NCBI RefSeq assembly: GCF_030150205.1
Contig: NZ_JASLGT010000008.1
Coordinates: 558,001 to 622,000 of the forward strand
DNA length: 64,000 nt
Reading direction: 5' to 3'
Source: Niabella sp.
GTDB lineage: Bacteria > Bacteroidota > Bacteroidia > Chitinophagales > Chitinophagaceae
The position numbers and the translations under genes are program-made. Shown in pieces: positions 16,558-25,128 of the stretch (the first letter of the stretch is position 1; every line of letters begins with the position of its first letter). Below the pieces are notes generated by a model. It was not told the DNA's origin. It made no database searches and saw nothing but the letters and a program-made list of their open reading frames with translations.

Positions 16558-17787
16558 ATGTATCCACGATATATGGCTGGCCCGGTAAAAGAGGCCCTGG
16601 AAGATACTTCTGTTATCCTTATCAATGGAGCACGTCAAACCGGTAAAAGCACTTTTTGCCGGCAGTTAATGGAGCAGGAGGTTTTTAACGGCCGGTTTGT
16701 TACCCTGGATGATGCCACTACATTGATGGCTGCCCAAACAGACCCCACCGGTTTTTTGCTCGACCTGGGCGAACAGGTTATTATCGACGAAATACAGCGG
16801 GCACCCGAACTCTTTTTGCCGATTAAAAAGCTGGTGGATGAAAACAGGAAAGAACGCAGGTATATACTGACCGGTTCTGCAGATGTAATGACCCTGCCTA
16901 AAATGGCTGATTCATTAGCAGGCCGGATCGAAGTCCATAAACTATGGCCGTTATCACAAACTGAGTTACGGCAAAGTACTCCTGTTTTTTTGCAAACATT
17001 GCTGCAGCCGGCCGGCGATTACCGGAATAGCAAAACCAACTGGACAGATACAGTACAAGCTATTAAAACAGGCGGTTACCCCGAAGCCGTTGCCCGCGCC
17101 ACCGAAATGCGGAGAGACCGGTGGTTCCAAGCTTACCTGGCCGCCATTTTACAAAAGGATATACGCGAACTTTCCAATATTGAGGGTCTCACACAATTAC
17201 CTAATATTTTACACCTACTTGCCACAAGGGCCGGCAGCACGATCAATTTTTCCGATATAGCCCGGCTTGCGGGGATTAAAAACACTACTTTTCAACGCTA
17301 CATGGCATTATTAGAACATATTTTCCTGCTGATCAGGCTTCCGGCCTGGACACCCAATACAGAAGGACAGTTCGTAAAATCACCGAAAGTATTGCTGAAC
17401 GATACCGGGCTACTCTGCCACCTGATGGGGGAAAGCGCAGCAAGCCTCCTGAGCAACAGGACTACTGCCGGGTTATTTTTTGAAAACTTTGTTACACTGG
17501 AAATACTGAAACAACTAAGCTGGAGCAATCTTTCACTAAAAGCCTATCATTTCAGCATGCACAGCGGAGCAGAAGTAGACCTTGTACTGGAAGACCGGAA
17601 AAAACAACTGTACGGGGTCGAAATAAAATCCAAAGCCTCGGTAAACGCTGCAGACTTTAACGGGCTGAAAAAGCTGGCCGCGCTTGCGGGCAAAAAATTT
17701 CAAAAGGGTATTATTTTGTACACAGGCGACCAGGTTGTAGGATTTGGAGATATGTTTAAGGCGGTACCTGTAGGAAATTTGTGGTAG
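16558..17787 (+). CDS. AAA_14/DUF4143 family ATPase
   Basis: 409 aa. Walker A is GARQTGKS (about residues 24-31) and Walker B VIIDEIQRAPELF; the middle has the ILTGSADVMTLPKMADSLAGR sensor stretch, and the DUF4143 C-terminal half ends in a restriction-like nuclease fold pattern (SGAEVDLVLEDR...YGVEIKSKA). Such orphan ATPases are widespread accessory genes with no firm role. It stands alone behind unusual 22-bp repeats. Confidence 0.9.
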   Translation: MYPRYMAGPVKEALEDTSVILINGARQTGKSTFCRQLMEQEVFNGRFVTLDDATTLMAAQTDPTGFLLDLGEQVIIDEIQRAPELFLPIKKLVDENRKERRYILTGSADVMTLPKMADSLAGRIEVHKLWPLSQTELRQSTPVFLQTLLQPAGDYRNSKTNWTDTVQAIKTGGYPEAVARATEMRRDRWFQAYLAAILQKDIRELSNIEGLTQLPNILHLLATRAGSTINFSDIARLAGIKNTTFQRYMALLEHIFLLIRLPAWTPNTEGQFVKSPKVLLNDTGLLCHLMGESAASLLSNRTTAGLFFENFVTLEILKQLSWSNLSLKAYHFSMHSGAEVDLVLEDRKKQLYGVEIKSKASVNAADFNGLKKLAALAGKKFQKGIILYTGDQVVGFGDMFKAVPVGNLW

Positions 17788-17794
17788 TAGCCGG

Positions 17795-18469
17795 TCACTG
17801 GCGTATTTTATCAATGATCTGATTTAATGTTGTGTCAAATTTTTTTCTAAATTGAAGTCCATTTGGGTGCATTGTCATATAACTGTGTTTTGGCAAAGCC
17901 GGGTGAATACATTGATATAAATAGTTTTCCTCAAGCGTTTTGTATTCAAGTCCACTAAACACTCGTTGAAATTGATACTCGTAGTTCCAACCTGTGATGA
18001 AAATTACAATTTCGGGTTTTGTGATTTGAATCTCATCAAGGATCATTTCAAACCCCTTGTCATTTAATTTTTGTAATTTAAATTCAGGCGAGGTTCCGTT
18101 GTTATCGCATTTAGAGATATTTGTCCATAAAAATCCATCCGGAAAATCTTCGCCATTTAGTTTATTATGACAAACCCTTAAGAACCGCCAAAAAGGGCTA
18201 TTGCGTCCCGGATAATTTTTTGCAAATTCAAACGCTTCATAATCCTTCATTAATTTTTCTACTGTTAAGTTTTGAGATTTGTTCATTGTTCCACCCCACC
18301 CGTAAGTCTCTTTACCAACAAACAATATTTTATGCTTTACCTTTTCGTAACTGGGAAAGGCTTTCATTAAAAGCGGATACGAAAATTTACCTGTTTGTTC
18401 TTTAGGCAAACGCTTCAGCTCTGCAAGATAGTCTTCATAAACAGACTTCAATTGTTGATTTATCCTCAT
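17795..18469 (-). CDS. Uracil-DNA-glycosylase-like fold protein (putative)
   Basis: 224 aa from ATG 18469. Visible pattern: KHKILFVGKETYGWGG, a PFWRFLRVCHNKL helix, FLWTNISKCD, EIVIFITGWNY and a C-terminal CIHPALPKHSYMTMHPNG. The order (strand-GxE, WTN, VIF.GW, HP...HP) is like the uracil-DNA glycosylase superfamily, but I cannot confirm catalytic residues. The gene is visibly richer in A+T than its neighbours and converges on the ATPase gene with 7 bp between, suggesting acquired DNA. Confidence 0.5.
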   Translation of the reverse strand: MRINQQLKSVYEDYLAELKRLPKEQTGKFSYPLLMKAFPSYEKVKHKILFVGKETYGWGGTMNKSQNLTVEKLMKDYEAFEFAKNYPGRNSPFWRFLRVCHNKLNGEDFPDGFLWTNISKCDNNGTSPEFKLQKLNDKGFEMILDEIQITKPEIVIFITGWNYEYQFQRVFSGLEYKTLEENYLYQCIHPALPKHSYMTMHPNGLQFRKKFDTTLNQIIDKIRQ

Positions 18470-18553
18470 TAGCAAACGTACTTATAGTTCTTTTGATCTG
18501 TATCAATATTACAAAGTATGCCTTTTTTCCAAAATAAATAAAAACTATCCGTT

Positions 18554-18576
18554 GTCTTTAAGCTCCGCTTAAAGAC
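18554..18576. repeat. Perfect hairpin GTCTTTAAGC-TCC-GCTTAAAGAC
   Basis: 10-bp arms with a 3-nt loop, about 85 bp upstream of the AT-rich gene. No T-run follows, so a terminator is unlikely. It may be part of a dispersed repeat together with the hairpin at 18641. Confidence 0.6.
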
Positions 18577-18640
18577 GGCTTCCGCAAGACATTTGCTCGT
18601 CAAAATAAGGAAATGAGCGTTGCCATATATTCAACTAACC

Positions 18641-18678
18641 GCCCTACCTGTTAGATTTTAAGACCTAACAGGTAGGGC
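18641..18678. repeat. Perfect 14-bp inverted repeat (AACAGGT family)
   Basis: Arms GCCCTACCTGTTAG / CTAACAGGTAGGGC flank a 10-nt AT-rich loop. The core ACCTGTTAG / CTAACAGGT word is, from memory, common in Bacteroidota intergenic repeats. It lies about 15 bp before the promoter of the exosortase K cluster. Confidence 0.7.
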
Positions 18679-18692
18679 CACCCGAAAATAAA

Positions 18693-18741
18693 TTTGGTTG
18701 TTCAAAACCAATACAACAACTTTGCACCTCAAAGTACTTTT
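18693..18741 (+). promoter_or_regulatory. Promoter and operator 1 of the exosortase K cluster
   Basis: TTTG at 18693-18696, 20 bp, then CAACTTTG at 18717-18724 as a degenerate -7 box. An inverted repeat CTTTG-CACCT-CAAAG (18720-18734) overlaps the -7 box and is followed by TACTTTTAAAA. The same arrangement recurs at 19684-19698, pointing to a shared regulator, most simply the winged-helix protein encoded between them. Confidence 0.65.
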
Positions 18742-18744
18742 AAA

Positions 18745-19356
18745 ATGAACGATCCAAAAGAAGACCTGCAGCATATCCGCCAGATGATGGAGCGCTCTTC
18801 GCGGTTTATTTCACTGAACGGATTATCGGGAGTAGCCGCAGGCACCATTGCCCTGATCGGTGCCGCCATTGCCTATTGGCTGTTTCAGCAACAGGGCATC
18901 GATTATTTTTCCGGCAACCGGTACGCATATGATAACGACCTGGAATGGAAACTCGTGCTGCTGGCCGCAGTGGTCCTGATCCTTGCCGTTGGTTCCGGCA
19001 TCCTTTTTACCATTCAAAAAAGCAAACGGAACGGGTTAAAGATCTGGACCGGTACCACCCGGCTATTACTGAGTCATCTGCTGGTGCCCCTGATCGCCGG
19101 CGGTTTGTTTTGTATGGCGCTGCTTTACCACGGACTGTTCGGGCTGATCGCCCCGGCAACCCTGCTCTTTTATGGACTGGCATTAGTGAATGCCGCCAAA
19201 TATACCTTTTCCGATATCCAGTACCTGGGATATTGCGAGATCTTCCTGGGAATTGTAGCAGCATTTATCCCGGGCTACGGGCTGGTTTTCTGGGCACTGG
19301 GGTTTGGCGTGTTGCATATTATCTATGGGCTGCTGATGTATAAAAAGTATAAGTAA
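18745..19356 (+). CDS. Multi-pass membrane protein, first gene of the XrtK cluster
   Basis: 203 aa from ATG 18745; the upstream in-frame start lies in the promoter. The N-terminus is soluble (MNDPKEDLQHIRQMMERSSRFISLNGLSG), followed by about six hydrophobic helices and a basic end (MYKKYK). The DPKEDLQ.IR.MMERSSRF phrase occurs in Bacteroidota proteins without a known job (from memory). It is followed after 21 bp by the winged-helix regulator. Confidence 0.75.
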   Translation: MNDPKEDLQHIRQMMERSSRFISLNGLSGVAAGTIALIGAAIAYWLFQQQGIDYFSGNRYAYDNDLEWKLVLLAAVVLILAVGSGILFTIQKSKRNGLKIWTGTTRLLLSHLLVPLIAGGLFCMALLYHGLFGLIAPATLLFYGLALVNAAKYTFSDIQYLGYCEIFLGIVAAFIPGYGLVFWALGFGVLHIIYGLLMYKKYK

Positions 19357-19377
19357 GGATATTTGCGGAGGCGCATC

Positions 19378-19665
19378 ATGAGCATTATTGAAAAATTAAA
19401 TAAAGATTTTGAAAGCCGGGTACGACTGGGTATTATGTCCGTGCTGGTCGTAAACGGCTGGGTCGACTTCCTGGAAATGAAAGAACACCTGGGCGTTACG
19501 GATGGCAACCTGGCCAGTCATATTACCGCGCTGGAAGCGAAAAAATATATTGAAGTGAAAAAGGAATTCGTTGGCAAAAAAACCAAAACCTCCTACAAAA
19601 TCACCCGCACGGGAAAGGAAGCCTTTGTGCAGCATATTAATGCACTGGGCCGCCTGTTGAAATAA
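19378..19665 (+). CDS. Winged-helix transcriptional regulator (MarR/ArsR-like, HTH_27 type)
   Basis: 95 aa from ATG 19378, preceded by GGAGG at about -8, one of the few clear ribosome sites in the window. The fold is visible: RVRLGIMSVLVVNGWVDFLEMKEHLGVTDGNLASHITALEAKKYIEVKKEFVG... KTSYKITRTGKEAF, i.e. helix-turn-helix plus wing with no ligand domain. It sits between two transcription units bearing the same operator-like motif and probably represses both (inference). Confidence 0.85.
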   Translation: MSIIEKLNKDFESRVRLGIMSVLVVNGWVDFLEMKEHLGVTDGNLASHITALEAKKYIEVKKEFVGKKTKTSYKITRTGKEAFVQHINALGRLLK

Positions 19666-19705
19666 TTTTTTTTTATACATATACTTTGAATTTCAAAGCA
19701 CTTTT
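19656..19705 (+). promoter_or_regulatory. Promoter and operator 2 of the exosortase K cluster
   Basis: Second copy of the motif: CTTTGAA-T-TTCAAAG, a perfect inverted repeat at 19684-19698, followed by CACTTTTAAAA. Its left arm overlaps ATACTTTG (19681-19688), with TTG at 19657-19659 as a possible -33 element 21 bp upstream. It lies between the regulator and the 19718 gene. Confidence 0.65.
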
Positions 19706-19717
19706 AAAACAAATAAA

Positions 19718-21079
19718 ATGAAAAAGAATCTTGTCCTGTTTCTGGGCGTTGCCCTGTTTGTAGCCCTGTTCTACAACCAGGGACCTGGTCTTAACCTCAG
19801 CTTTTTCGCCATCCTTTCCTGGAGTGCTGTTTTTCTTACTACCCGGAAAGAGAACCACACAGCGCTATTCTGGTGGCTAACCGGCGCACTGGGCATTGCT
19901 GCCGGGGCTTTTGCCTGGTATGGTGATCCTGTTTCTTTTTTAGCTGTTTTTGCTTCACTGGCCCTCCTGGTATGTAAGGCCCATGAGCCGGTAATGCATG
20001 TATTGCTGGTACCTTTTGCAAGCGCAGCCAACTTCATAAGTTTTATTTTCCGTGCACCTGTGCTTACCGGCTGGCTACCGGTGAATGGCCTTCTAACGGT
20101 GAATTTCTACAAAAAGGCGATCTATTATTTTTTGGTCCCCGGCGCGCTGGCCGTCAGCTTCCTGGTTGTTTACAGCTCCGGCAGCAGCCTGTTTCAATCT
20201 TTTTTCCATATCAACTGGAATGCCGATTTTTTACAGATCGGATTCCTGACCACCCTGGGTTTTTTCCTGATGTTCAGCATTGTTCATTACTGGGCACCCT
20301 CAAAGCTAACGGCTATCAGCCGGAAATTGAAAGATCACTTTCCCGGAACTGCTCCCCGGCAGTCAGCAGGCTGGCTGGCTGTTGACGCCGGTTTCTACCA
20401 AAAAAGTGCCGGCATCTCCCTGATCGTATTGAACATCATTGTAGCATTTTTTATCACCACCTATTGCATTGAACAATTTGGCAATGGTACTACGGGTAAT
20501 ACACTGAGCAATGAACTGCACGAGCGCGTATACCTGCTGATCTTTTCCATTGTGATGGCCATTTTTGTGATCCTGTTATTTTTCCGGGGGATACTGAACT
20601 TTACCTCCAATACAGGGCAGCTAAAAAAATATGCTTATATATGGATTACCTTAAACCTGCTGCTACTGATTGTGGTAACACTGAAGAACAATCAGTATGT
20701 GGGCGCCTATGGGCTTACCTTTAAGCGACTGGGTGTATACTTCTTCCTCCTGCTTTGCAGCATCGGGCTCTTTTTTACATTTTTGAAAATTAAAAACAAA
20801 AAAACCAATACCTACCTGGTCGGCCGTATGGTTTGGGCCGGCTACACCGCACTGGTTATCGGCGCGTCTATTAACTGGAGCTGGATCGTTACCAAATACA
20901 ACCTGGAATATCAAAAAACCTTTGATAGGGAATATGCAAACAGCCTGTCTTTTAATAAACAACTGCTTTATGATACAGGCTTACTTACGAAAGAAGCACT
21001 CCTGCAACTGCAGCATCAACACCAGGTGCATCCGCTTTTATCGCAAAATCTCTATTACACCACGCTGAATCATCATTAA
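19718..21079 (+). CDS. DUF4153/DUF4173-like polytopic membrane protein
   Basis: 453 aa with about 12 hydrophobic helices and a soluble C-terminal tail (ANSLSFNKQLLYDTGLLTKEALLQLQHQHQ). The overall form and the YNLEYQKTFDREY region before the tail fit the DUF4153/DUF4173 membrane proteins found beside small winged-helix regulators in Bacteroidota (from memory). The molecular role is unknown. Exosortase K starts 17 bp after its stop, so it is probably in the same operon. Confidence 0.7.
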   Translation: MKKNLVLFLGVALFVALFYNQGPGLNLSFFAILSWSAVFLTTRKENHTALFWWLTGALGIAAGAFAWYGDPVSFLAVFASLALLVCKAHEPVMHVLLVPFASAANFISFIFRAPVLTGWLPVNGLLTVNFYKKAIYYFLVPGALAVSFLVVYSSGSSLFQSFFHINWNADFLQIGFLTTLGFFLMFSIVHYWAPSKLTAISRKLKDHFPGTAPRQSAGWLAVDAGFYQKSAGISLIVLNIIVAFFITTYCIEQFGNGTTGNTLSNELHERVYLLIFSIVMAIFVILLFFRGILNFTSNTGQLKKYAYIWITLNLLLLIVVTLKNNQYVGAYGLTFKRLGVYFFLLLCSIGLFFTFLKIKNKKTNTYLVGRMVWAGYTALVIGASINWSWIVTKYNLEYQKTFDREYANSLSFNKQLLYDTGLLTKEALLQLQHQHQVHPLLSQNLYYTTLNHH

Positions 21080-21096
21080 CATTCAATATTCCCACT

Positions 21097-21633
21097 ATGT
21101 CGTTAAAAGAAAAAATGATACTCGTAACGGGCGGCGGACTGATCCTTATCCTGCTGAAATTACTACTGCGGATTTCAGATATCAACCATCATCTCTTTCT
21201 GCTGGTGCCGGTTAGTTTTATAGTTGAAGTTTTCTGCAATGATCCATCACAATTCATACCCCGTCAGGGATTTCTTTTTCCCGGTCCCGGTATCATTATT
21301 AACCAATCCTGCTCAGGGTCAACCTTTATGCTCACTGCACTACTACCTGCAGGTTATCTGCTCCTGAAATATTCCCGCAGCCGGAACATTTTCTTCGGCC
21401 ATCTCCCGCTTGCGCTTCTGCTGGTATATGCCCTAACGATACTGGCAAATGCAACCCGGATCTTAACAGCGCTAAAACTAAAGAGTACTTCTTTTTTTAC
21501 AGGTTATATAATGCCGGAAAATCTGCATGAGTTGCAAGGCATGGCCACTTACCTGTTTTACCTGATCACGGCCTTTCTGCTAACAGAAAAATGGCTTCAA
21601 TTAAAATCAAGAACATATGCGCACGTTGCTTAG
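21097..21633 (+). CDS. xrtK: Exosortase K
   Basis: 178 aa membrane transpeptidase-like protease, which cleaves and probably transfers proteins bearing a MSEP-CTERM tail. The three exosortase catalytic residues are visible: Cys72 in NQSCSGS, Arg121 in LANATRI and His144 in NLHELQGM, within hydrophobic helices. It is short, as typical for XrtK. Its last 17 bp overlap the start of the MSEP-CTERM gene, fitting the one-enzyme/one-substrate pairing known for this subtype. Confidence 0.9.
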   Translation: MSLKEKMILVTGGGLILILLKLLLRISDINHHLFLLVPVSFIVEVFCNDPSQFIPRQGFLFPGPGIIINQSCSGSTFMLTALLPAGYLLLKYSRSRNIFFGHLPLALLLVYALTILANATRILTALKLKSTSFFTGYIMPENLHELQGMATYLFYLITAFLLTEKWLQLKSRTYAHVA

Positions 21634-24433
21634 CCCTAAATGGGTACTGCTCATCAATACAGTTCCCGTTATTATCTTATCCATCCTTTATGCAAAAGAC
21701 TACAGCATTATACACTCTTTGCTGGATGAGCGCAGCAGGTCCTTATGGCACAGCTACGGAGTCCTGCTGACGCTGCTGACACTGGCAAATGCCCTGTACT
21801 GTATTCAGGTGGCCCGTAGAAAAAAGCTACTCACCTTTTCCTATGGATGCATATCCCTGGTACTGTACCTGTGCTTTGTATATTTCTATTTGTACAATGC
21901 CACCATCCTGTTTCCTGCTCAATTGCCCCGGTGGATGGTCAGCGGTATTACGGCATTATATACCGGCACATTCCTGATGCCAACAATGATACACGCACTT
22001 GTTATCATTATGATCTATTGTACCCGGCAGATTCAAAAAAGAAATGCCTGGCTTAATTTCGCCGCTGCCATAGCAGTTCCTTTACTCGCTTATGTTTTTA
22101 TACAGGTGCTCCAACCCACCTGGGTGTACAGCAGTTTCAACAACCGCATTATCGAACATGCACTCAATGCTGTTTATATCGCGCTGGTTGCCTCGTTTTT
22201 ATTCTTCCTGTTTCGTTTTCTGTATATTTTATTAAGTAAAAAAGGTAAATGGTTTTTCACCACCCGGATGATCTGGATATTTCTTATTGCCATCCTGTTG
22301 CCCATAGCAGGGCTTTGTATCAATAAAAAATGGGACAATTTCTTTGGCGACTTTTCGAATCCCTGGTTTTTTATCCTCGCTGTACTCAATGGGTTGTTGC
22401 TCTGCCTGCCCGAAACCGGCAAACGCAATTACCAGCGATCCTTGTTCTTTGGCCGTTGCTTTACCCTGCCTTACACCCTTTACTTTTTCTTTGTTTTCCT
22501 GCCCTACCTGCCCCTGTCGGTGATGGCCATCATTGCATATGGGGCAGGTTTTTTAATGATTACGCCGCTGGCACTTTTCTGTATACATATTCACAAACTG
22601 ACACAACAGTATAAAACACTTATCAGGCCATTTACCCACCTCTCCATTATGGGTACCGGGTTCTTCCTGATCATCCCGGCCATTCTCTTCAGTTGCTGTT
22701 TCCATGAGCGGCTCAACCTTCACAAAGCACTGGAATACATCTACACCCCGGACTTCACCAAAACATATTCCATTAACAGCAAAGCGCTGGCAAGGACATT
22801 AAACGCCGTTGAAAAAAACAAGCGCCCGGAGCGCTCAACAATCACCGGCGAAGGACAACCGTATCTTTCTTCCATTTATAACTGGATTGTTTTGGACAAC
22901 CTCTCGTTATCGGAAACCAAAAGCAACCAGCTCCGGCAGATCTTTATGGGCAGTGGCCCTGTTGCCAGTCCAAAAGCTGCATTGAACAAGAGCGTAACGC
23001 TCACAAATGTAAAGGTCAGTTCCCTTTATGACCATAAAGCGGGAGCCTGGCTTAGCACCGTAGCGATGGAGCTTTCCAATGCGGCGGCCACTACCGGCGA
23101 ATATGAAACCAGCTTCCGGTTGCCTGCCGGATGTTTTGTAAGCAACTACTATTTATACATCGGCAACAAAAAAGAGCCGGGAATCCTTGCTGAAAAACGA
23201 ACCGCGCAATGGGTGTTTAACCAGATCCGCAACGAGAACAGGGATCCCGGCATCCTGTACTATAAAAATCCGGAAGAACTTGTATTGAAGGTTTTGCCGT
23301 TCACCGCCAGCGAGGTCCGGAAAACCGGGATTGAATTTTTACATAAAAACCCCGTAACCCTTACCATTGACGGGCAGGCGATTCAACTGGGCGCCACCAC
23401 TAAACCGTGGAATGATTTACCAGCGGCGAAGACCGGGCCAACCTATCTTACCGCCACAGAAAAAAAACAACTGCCGATCGTATTCAGGGAACCCTATTAC
23501 CACTTCCTGTTAGATGTATCAGCAGCTTCGGTATCTGATACCCGGCAACAGGAACAAACCATTGACAGCCTGATAAATGTACTGGGAGCACCCGCAAAAG
23601 CAGGTCAGATCAGTCTTGTAAACAGCCGGGTACACACGTTCAAAATAACCGGACCGTGGCAAAAGGCCTTACGCGAAAAGCCCAGGGAGGGGGGCTTTTT
23701 CCTGGAGCGTGCCCTGCAGGAAAATTTACAGCATGCTTATCTCAACGATAAAACGCGATACCCGGTCTTTATTGTCGTTTCCAGTCACTTCAAACGGGCC
23801 ATATTAAATCCGGAACGTAAGGCACTCACATTTAGTTTCCCGGAGATGGGGCACTACTTTGTGCTCACCAGCGAAAAAAGCGCCACGGCCTTTTCATTAC
23901 TGGATAATACTCCGGACACGATCAACACACGCATCTATTGTGCTCCTGCACCCGTTTTTGCCTATCCCAACCAGGTACATCCAACCGCCTATTTAAACAC
24001 AGATGCCGCTCCGGCTATTCTGGCAAAGGGTGATTATACAAACGATGCACATCCGTTTAAAAAAGACTGGACCTCTTCCCTGGAGCTATACATAAATGCG
24101 CAACGGATGCAATTATATCCCATCCTTCAGAAAAAAGAATGGCTGCAGGAGGTCGGACACAGTTTTCAATCGGGGGTGCTCACTCCAAACACTGCGTATA
24201 TCGTGGTGGAGAACGAAGCACAAAAAGCGGCTCTTTATCAAAAACAAAAAGAAGTAATGGCGGGCAATAAGAACCTCGATACGGAGGATGAACCTTCGGC
24301 TATGAGTGAGCCGGGACTGGCCGTTTTATTGCTCTTCCTGCTGCTGTTATTATTTAGAAACAGAAGTTCCCTGTCAGATGCAGTCATCTATTTAAACAGC
24401 TCAAAAAAAATCCATCATCATGAAAAAGTATAA
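21617..24433 (+). CDS. MSEP-CTERM sorting-domain protein with VIT-like domain
   Basis: 938 aa. The N-terminal half has about ten membrane helices; a soluble part (about residues 370-890) contains a VIT-like domain near 460-590 (FRLPAGCFVSNYYLYIGN, AEKRTAQWVFNQIRNENRDPGILYYKN, VLPFTASEVRKTGIEF). The C-terminus is the sorting signal: MSEPGLAVL at 896, a Leu-rich helix, then FRNR. Unlike most PEP-CTERM signals, 22 residues follow the basic patch. It is the expected sole target of the overlapping exosortase K. Confidence 0.88.
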   Translation: MRTLLSPKWVLLINTVPVIILSILYAKDYSIIHSLLDERSRSLWHSYGVLLTLLTLANALYCIQVARRKKLLTFSYGCISLVLYLCFVYFYLYNATILFPAQLPRWMVSGITALYTGTFLMPTMIHALVIIMIYCTRQIQKRNAWLNFAAAIAVPLLAYVFIQVLQPTWVYSSFNNRIIEHALNAVYIALVASFLFFLFRFLYILLSKKGKWFFTTRMIWIFLIAILLPIAGLCINKKWDNFFGDFSNPWFFILAVLNGLLLCLPETGKRNYQRSLFFGRCFTLPYTLYFFFVFLPYLPLSVMAIIAYGAGFLMITPLALFCIHIHKLTQQYKTLIRPFTHLSIMGTGFFLIIPAILFSCCFHERLNLHKALEYIYTPDFTKTYSINSKALARTLNAVEKNKRPERSTITGEGQPYLSSIYNWIVLDNLSLSETKSNQLRQIFMGSGPVASPKAALNKSVTLTNVKVSSLYDHKAGAWLSTVAMELSNAAATTGEYETSFRLPAGCFVSNYYLYIGNKKEPGILAEKRTAQWVFNQIRNENRDPGILYYKNPEELVLKVLPFTASEVRKTGIEFLHKNPVTLTIDGQAIQLGATTKPWNDLPAAKTGPTYLTATEKKQLPIVFREPYYHFLLDVSAASVSDTRQQEQTIDSLINVLGAPAKAGQISLVNSRVHTFKITGPWQKALREKPREGGFFLERALQENLQHAYLNDKTRYPVFIVVSSHFKRAILNPERKALTFSFPEMGHYFVLTSEKSATAFSLLDNTPDTINTRIYCAPAPVFAYPNQVHPTAYLNTDAAPAILAKGDYTNDAHPFKKDWTSSLELYINAQRMQLYPILQKKEWLQEVGHSFQSGVLTPNTAYIVVENEAQKAALYQKQKEVMAGNKNLDTEDEPSAMSEPGLAVLLLFLLLLLFRNRSSLSDAVIYLNSSKKIHHHEKV

Positions 24434-24500
24434 CCTGCTCATTCTGATCACGCTCCTGGCCACGATCGTGATCCTCACCGTTCTGGTACTAAAAAAATAA
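24420..24500 (+). CDS. 26-aa hydrophobic peptide overlapping the MSEP-CTERM gene
   Basis: ATG 24420 overlaps the last 14 bp of the preceding gene; TAA at 24498-24500. The peptide is MKKYNLL, a single hydrophobic helix, then KK, i.e. a minimal membrane peptide with positive ends. The overlap would allow translational coupling to its neighbour. No family recognised; it could be chance, but it has the right start, helix and position. Confidence 0.4.
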   Translation: MKKYNLLILITLLATIVILTVLVLKK

Positions 24501-24513
24501 TCCATATGACGTT

Positions 24514-24544
24514 GCGGTTAAATGTTTACCGCAAGGAGTGCGCA
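24514..24544. repeat. GCGGTTAAA / TTTACCGC element
   Basis: Imperfect hairpin GCGGTTAAA-tg-TTTACCGC (24514-24532) followed by AAGG and GCGCAAGG words, related to the element at 4783-4894. It lies between the XrtK cluster and the convergent OsmC gene and could serve as a stop signal or be a dispersed repeat. Confidence 0.4.
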
Positions 24545-24633
24545 AGGACCACTATAACGCTTTGCGAACATTGCGAAAAAACCTCGCCTTCTCCTATGTT
24601 TCATTTTATCCCGTTGCAGAAACGGATGGGCAT

Positions 24634-25107
24634 TTAATCCACGATAATTTCGGGCTGGTGCTCCACGGGAAAATTCACCGAATTCGCAATAAAACAGCGC
24701 TGATACGCCTGGCGGTGCAATTCCATGGCCAGTGCGGTTTGGGCACCATCGGTTATGGTTACAACCGGGTAAAGCACCACGCCGGTAAAACGGCCGCTTC
24801 CATCTGCTGCTGTCGTCATTGTACCCCTTGCAGCGTCGGTATATGCCGTTACAATAATGCCGGCTTCTGCACAAAGATGCAGGTACCAAAGCATATGACA
24901 GGTGGATAGTGCAGATAAAAAAAGTTCCTCGGGGTTGTACCTTCCGGCATCGCCACGGAAGGCAGGGTCAGAAGAACCGGGGATCTCTGGTTTGCCCGTA
25001 GCACCGATCGTATGATTCCGGCTATAGGCATTATACGCGGCCGTTCCCTTTCCCGAATTACCGGTCCAGGTAACCGTTACCTCGTAATGATGTTCCTGAT
25101 GCGCCAT
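24634..25107 (-). CDS. OsmC family protein (peroxide reductase-like)
   Basis: 157 aa from ATG 25107. OsmC/Ohr proteins reduce organic hydroperoxides with two cysteines. Seen here: NPEELFLSALSTCHMLWYLHLC, with the first reactive Cys in STCHM, and a second Cys in YQRCFIANSVNFPV (where the family usually has CPYSNA). The EIPGSSDPAFRGDAGRYNPEEL segment is typical of the YhfA-like OsmC branch. It starts 21 bp after the VOC gene stop. Confidence 0.88.
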   Translation of the reverse strand: MAHQEHHYEVTVTWTGNSGKGTAAYNAYSRNHTIGATGKPEIPGSSDPAFRGDAGRYNPEELFLSALSTCHMLWYLHLCAEAGIIVTAYTDAARGTMTTAADGSGRFTGVVLYPVVTITDGAQTALAMELHRQAYQRCFIANSVNFPVEHQPEIIVD

Positions 25108-25128
25108 TGGCAAAGCTGTTTAAAGGCT

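Noticed and set aside
18641..18678. Rho-independent terminator
   Set aside because: No T-run on either side; arms fit a dispersed inverted repeat better.
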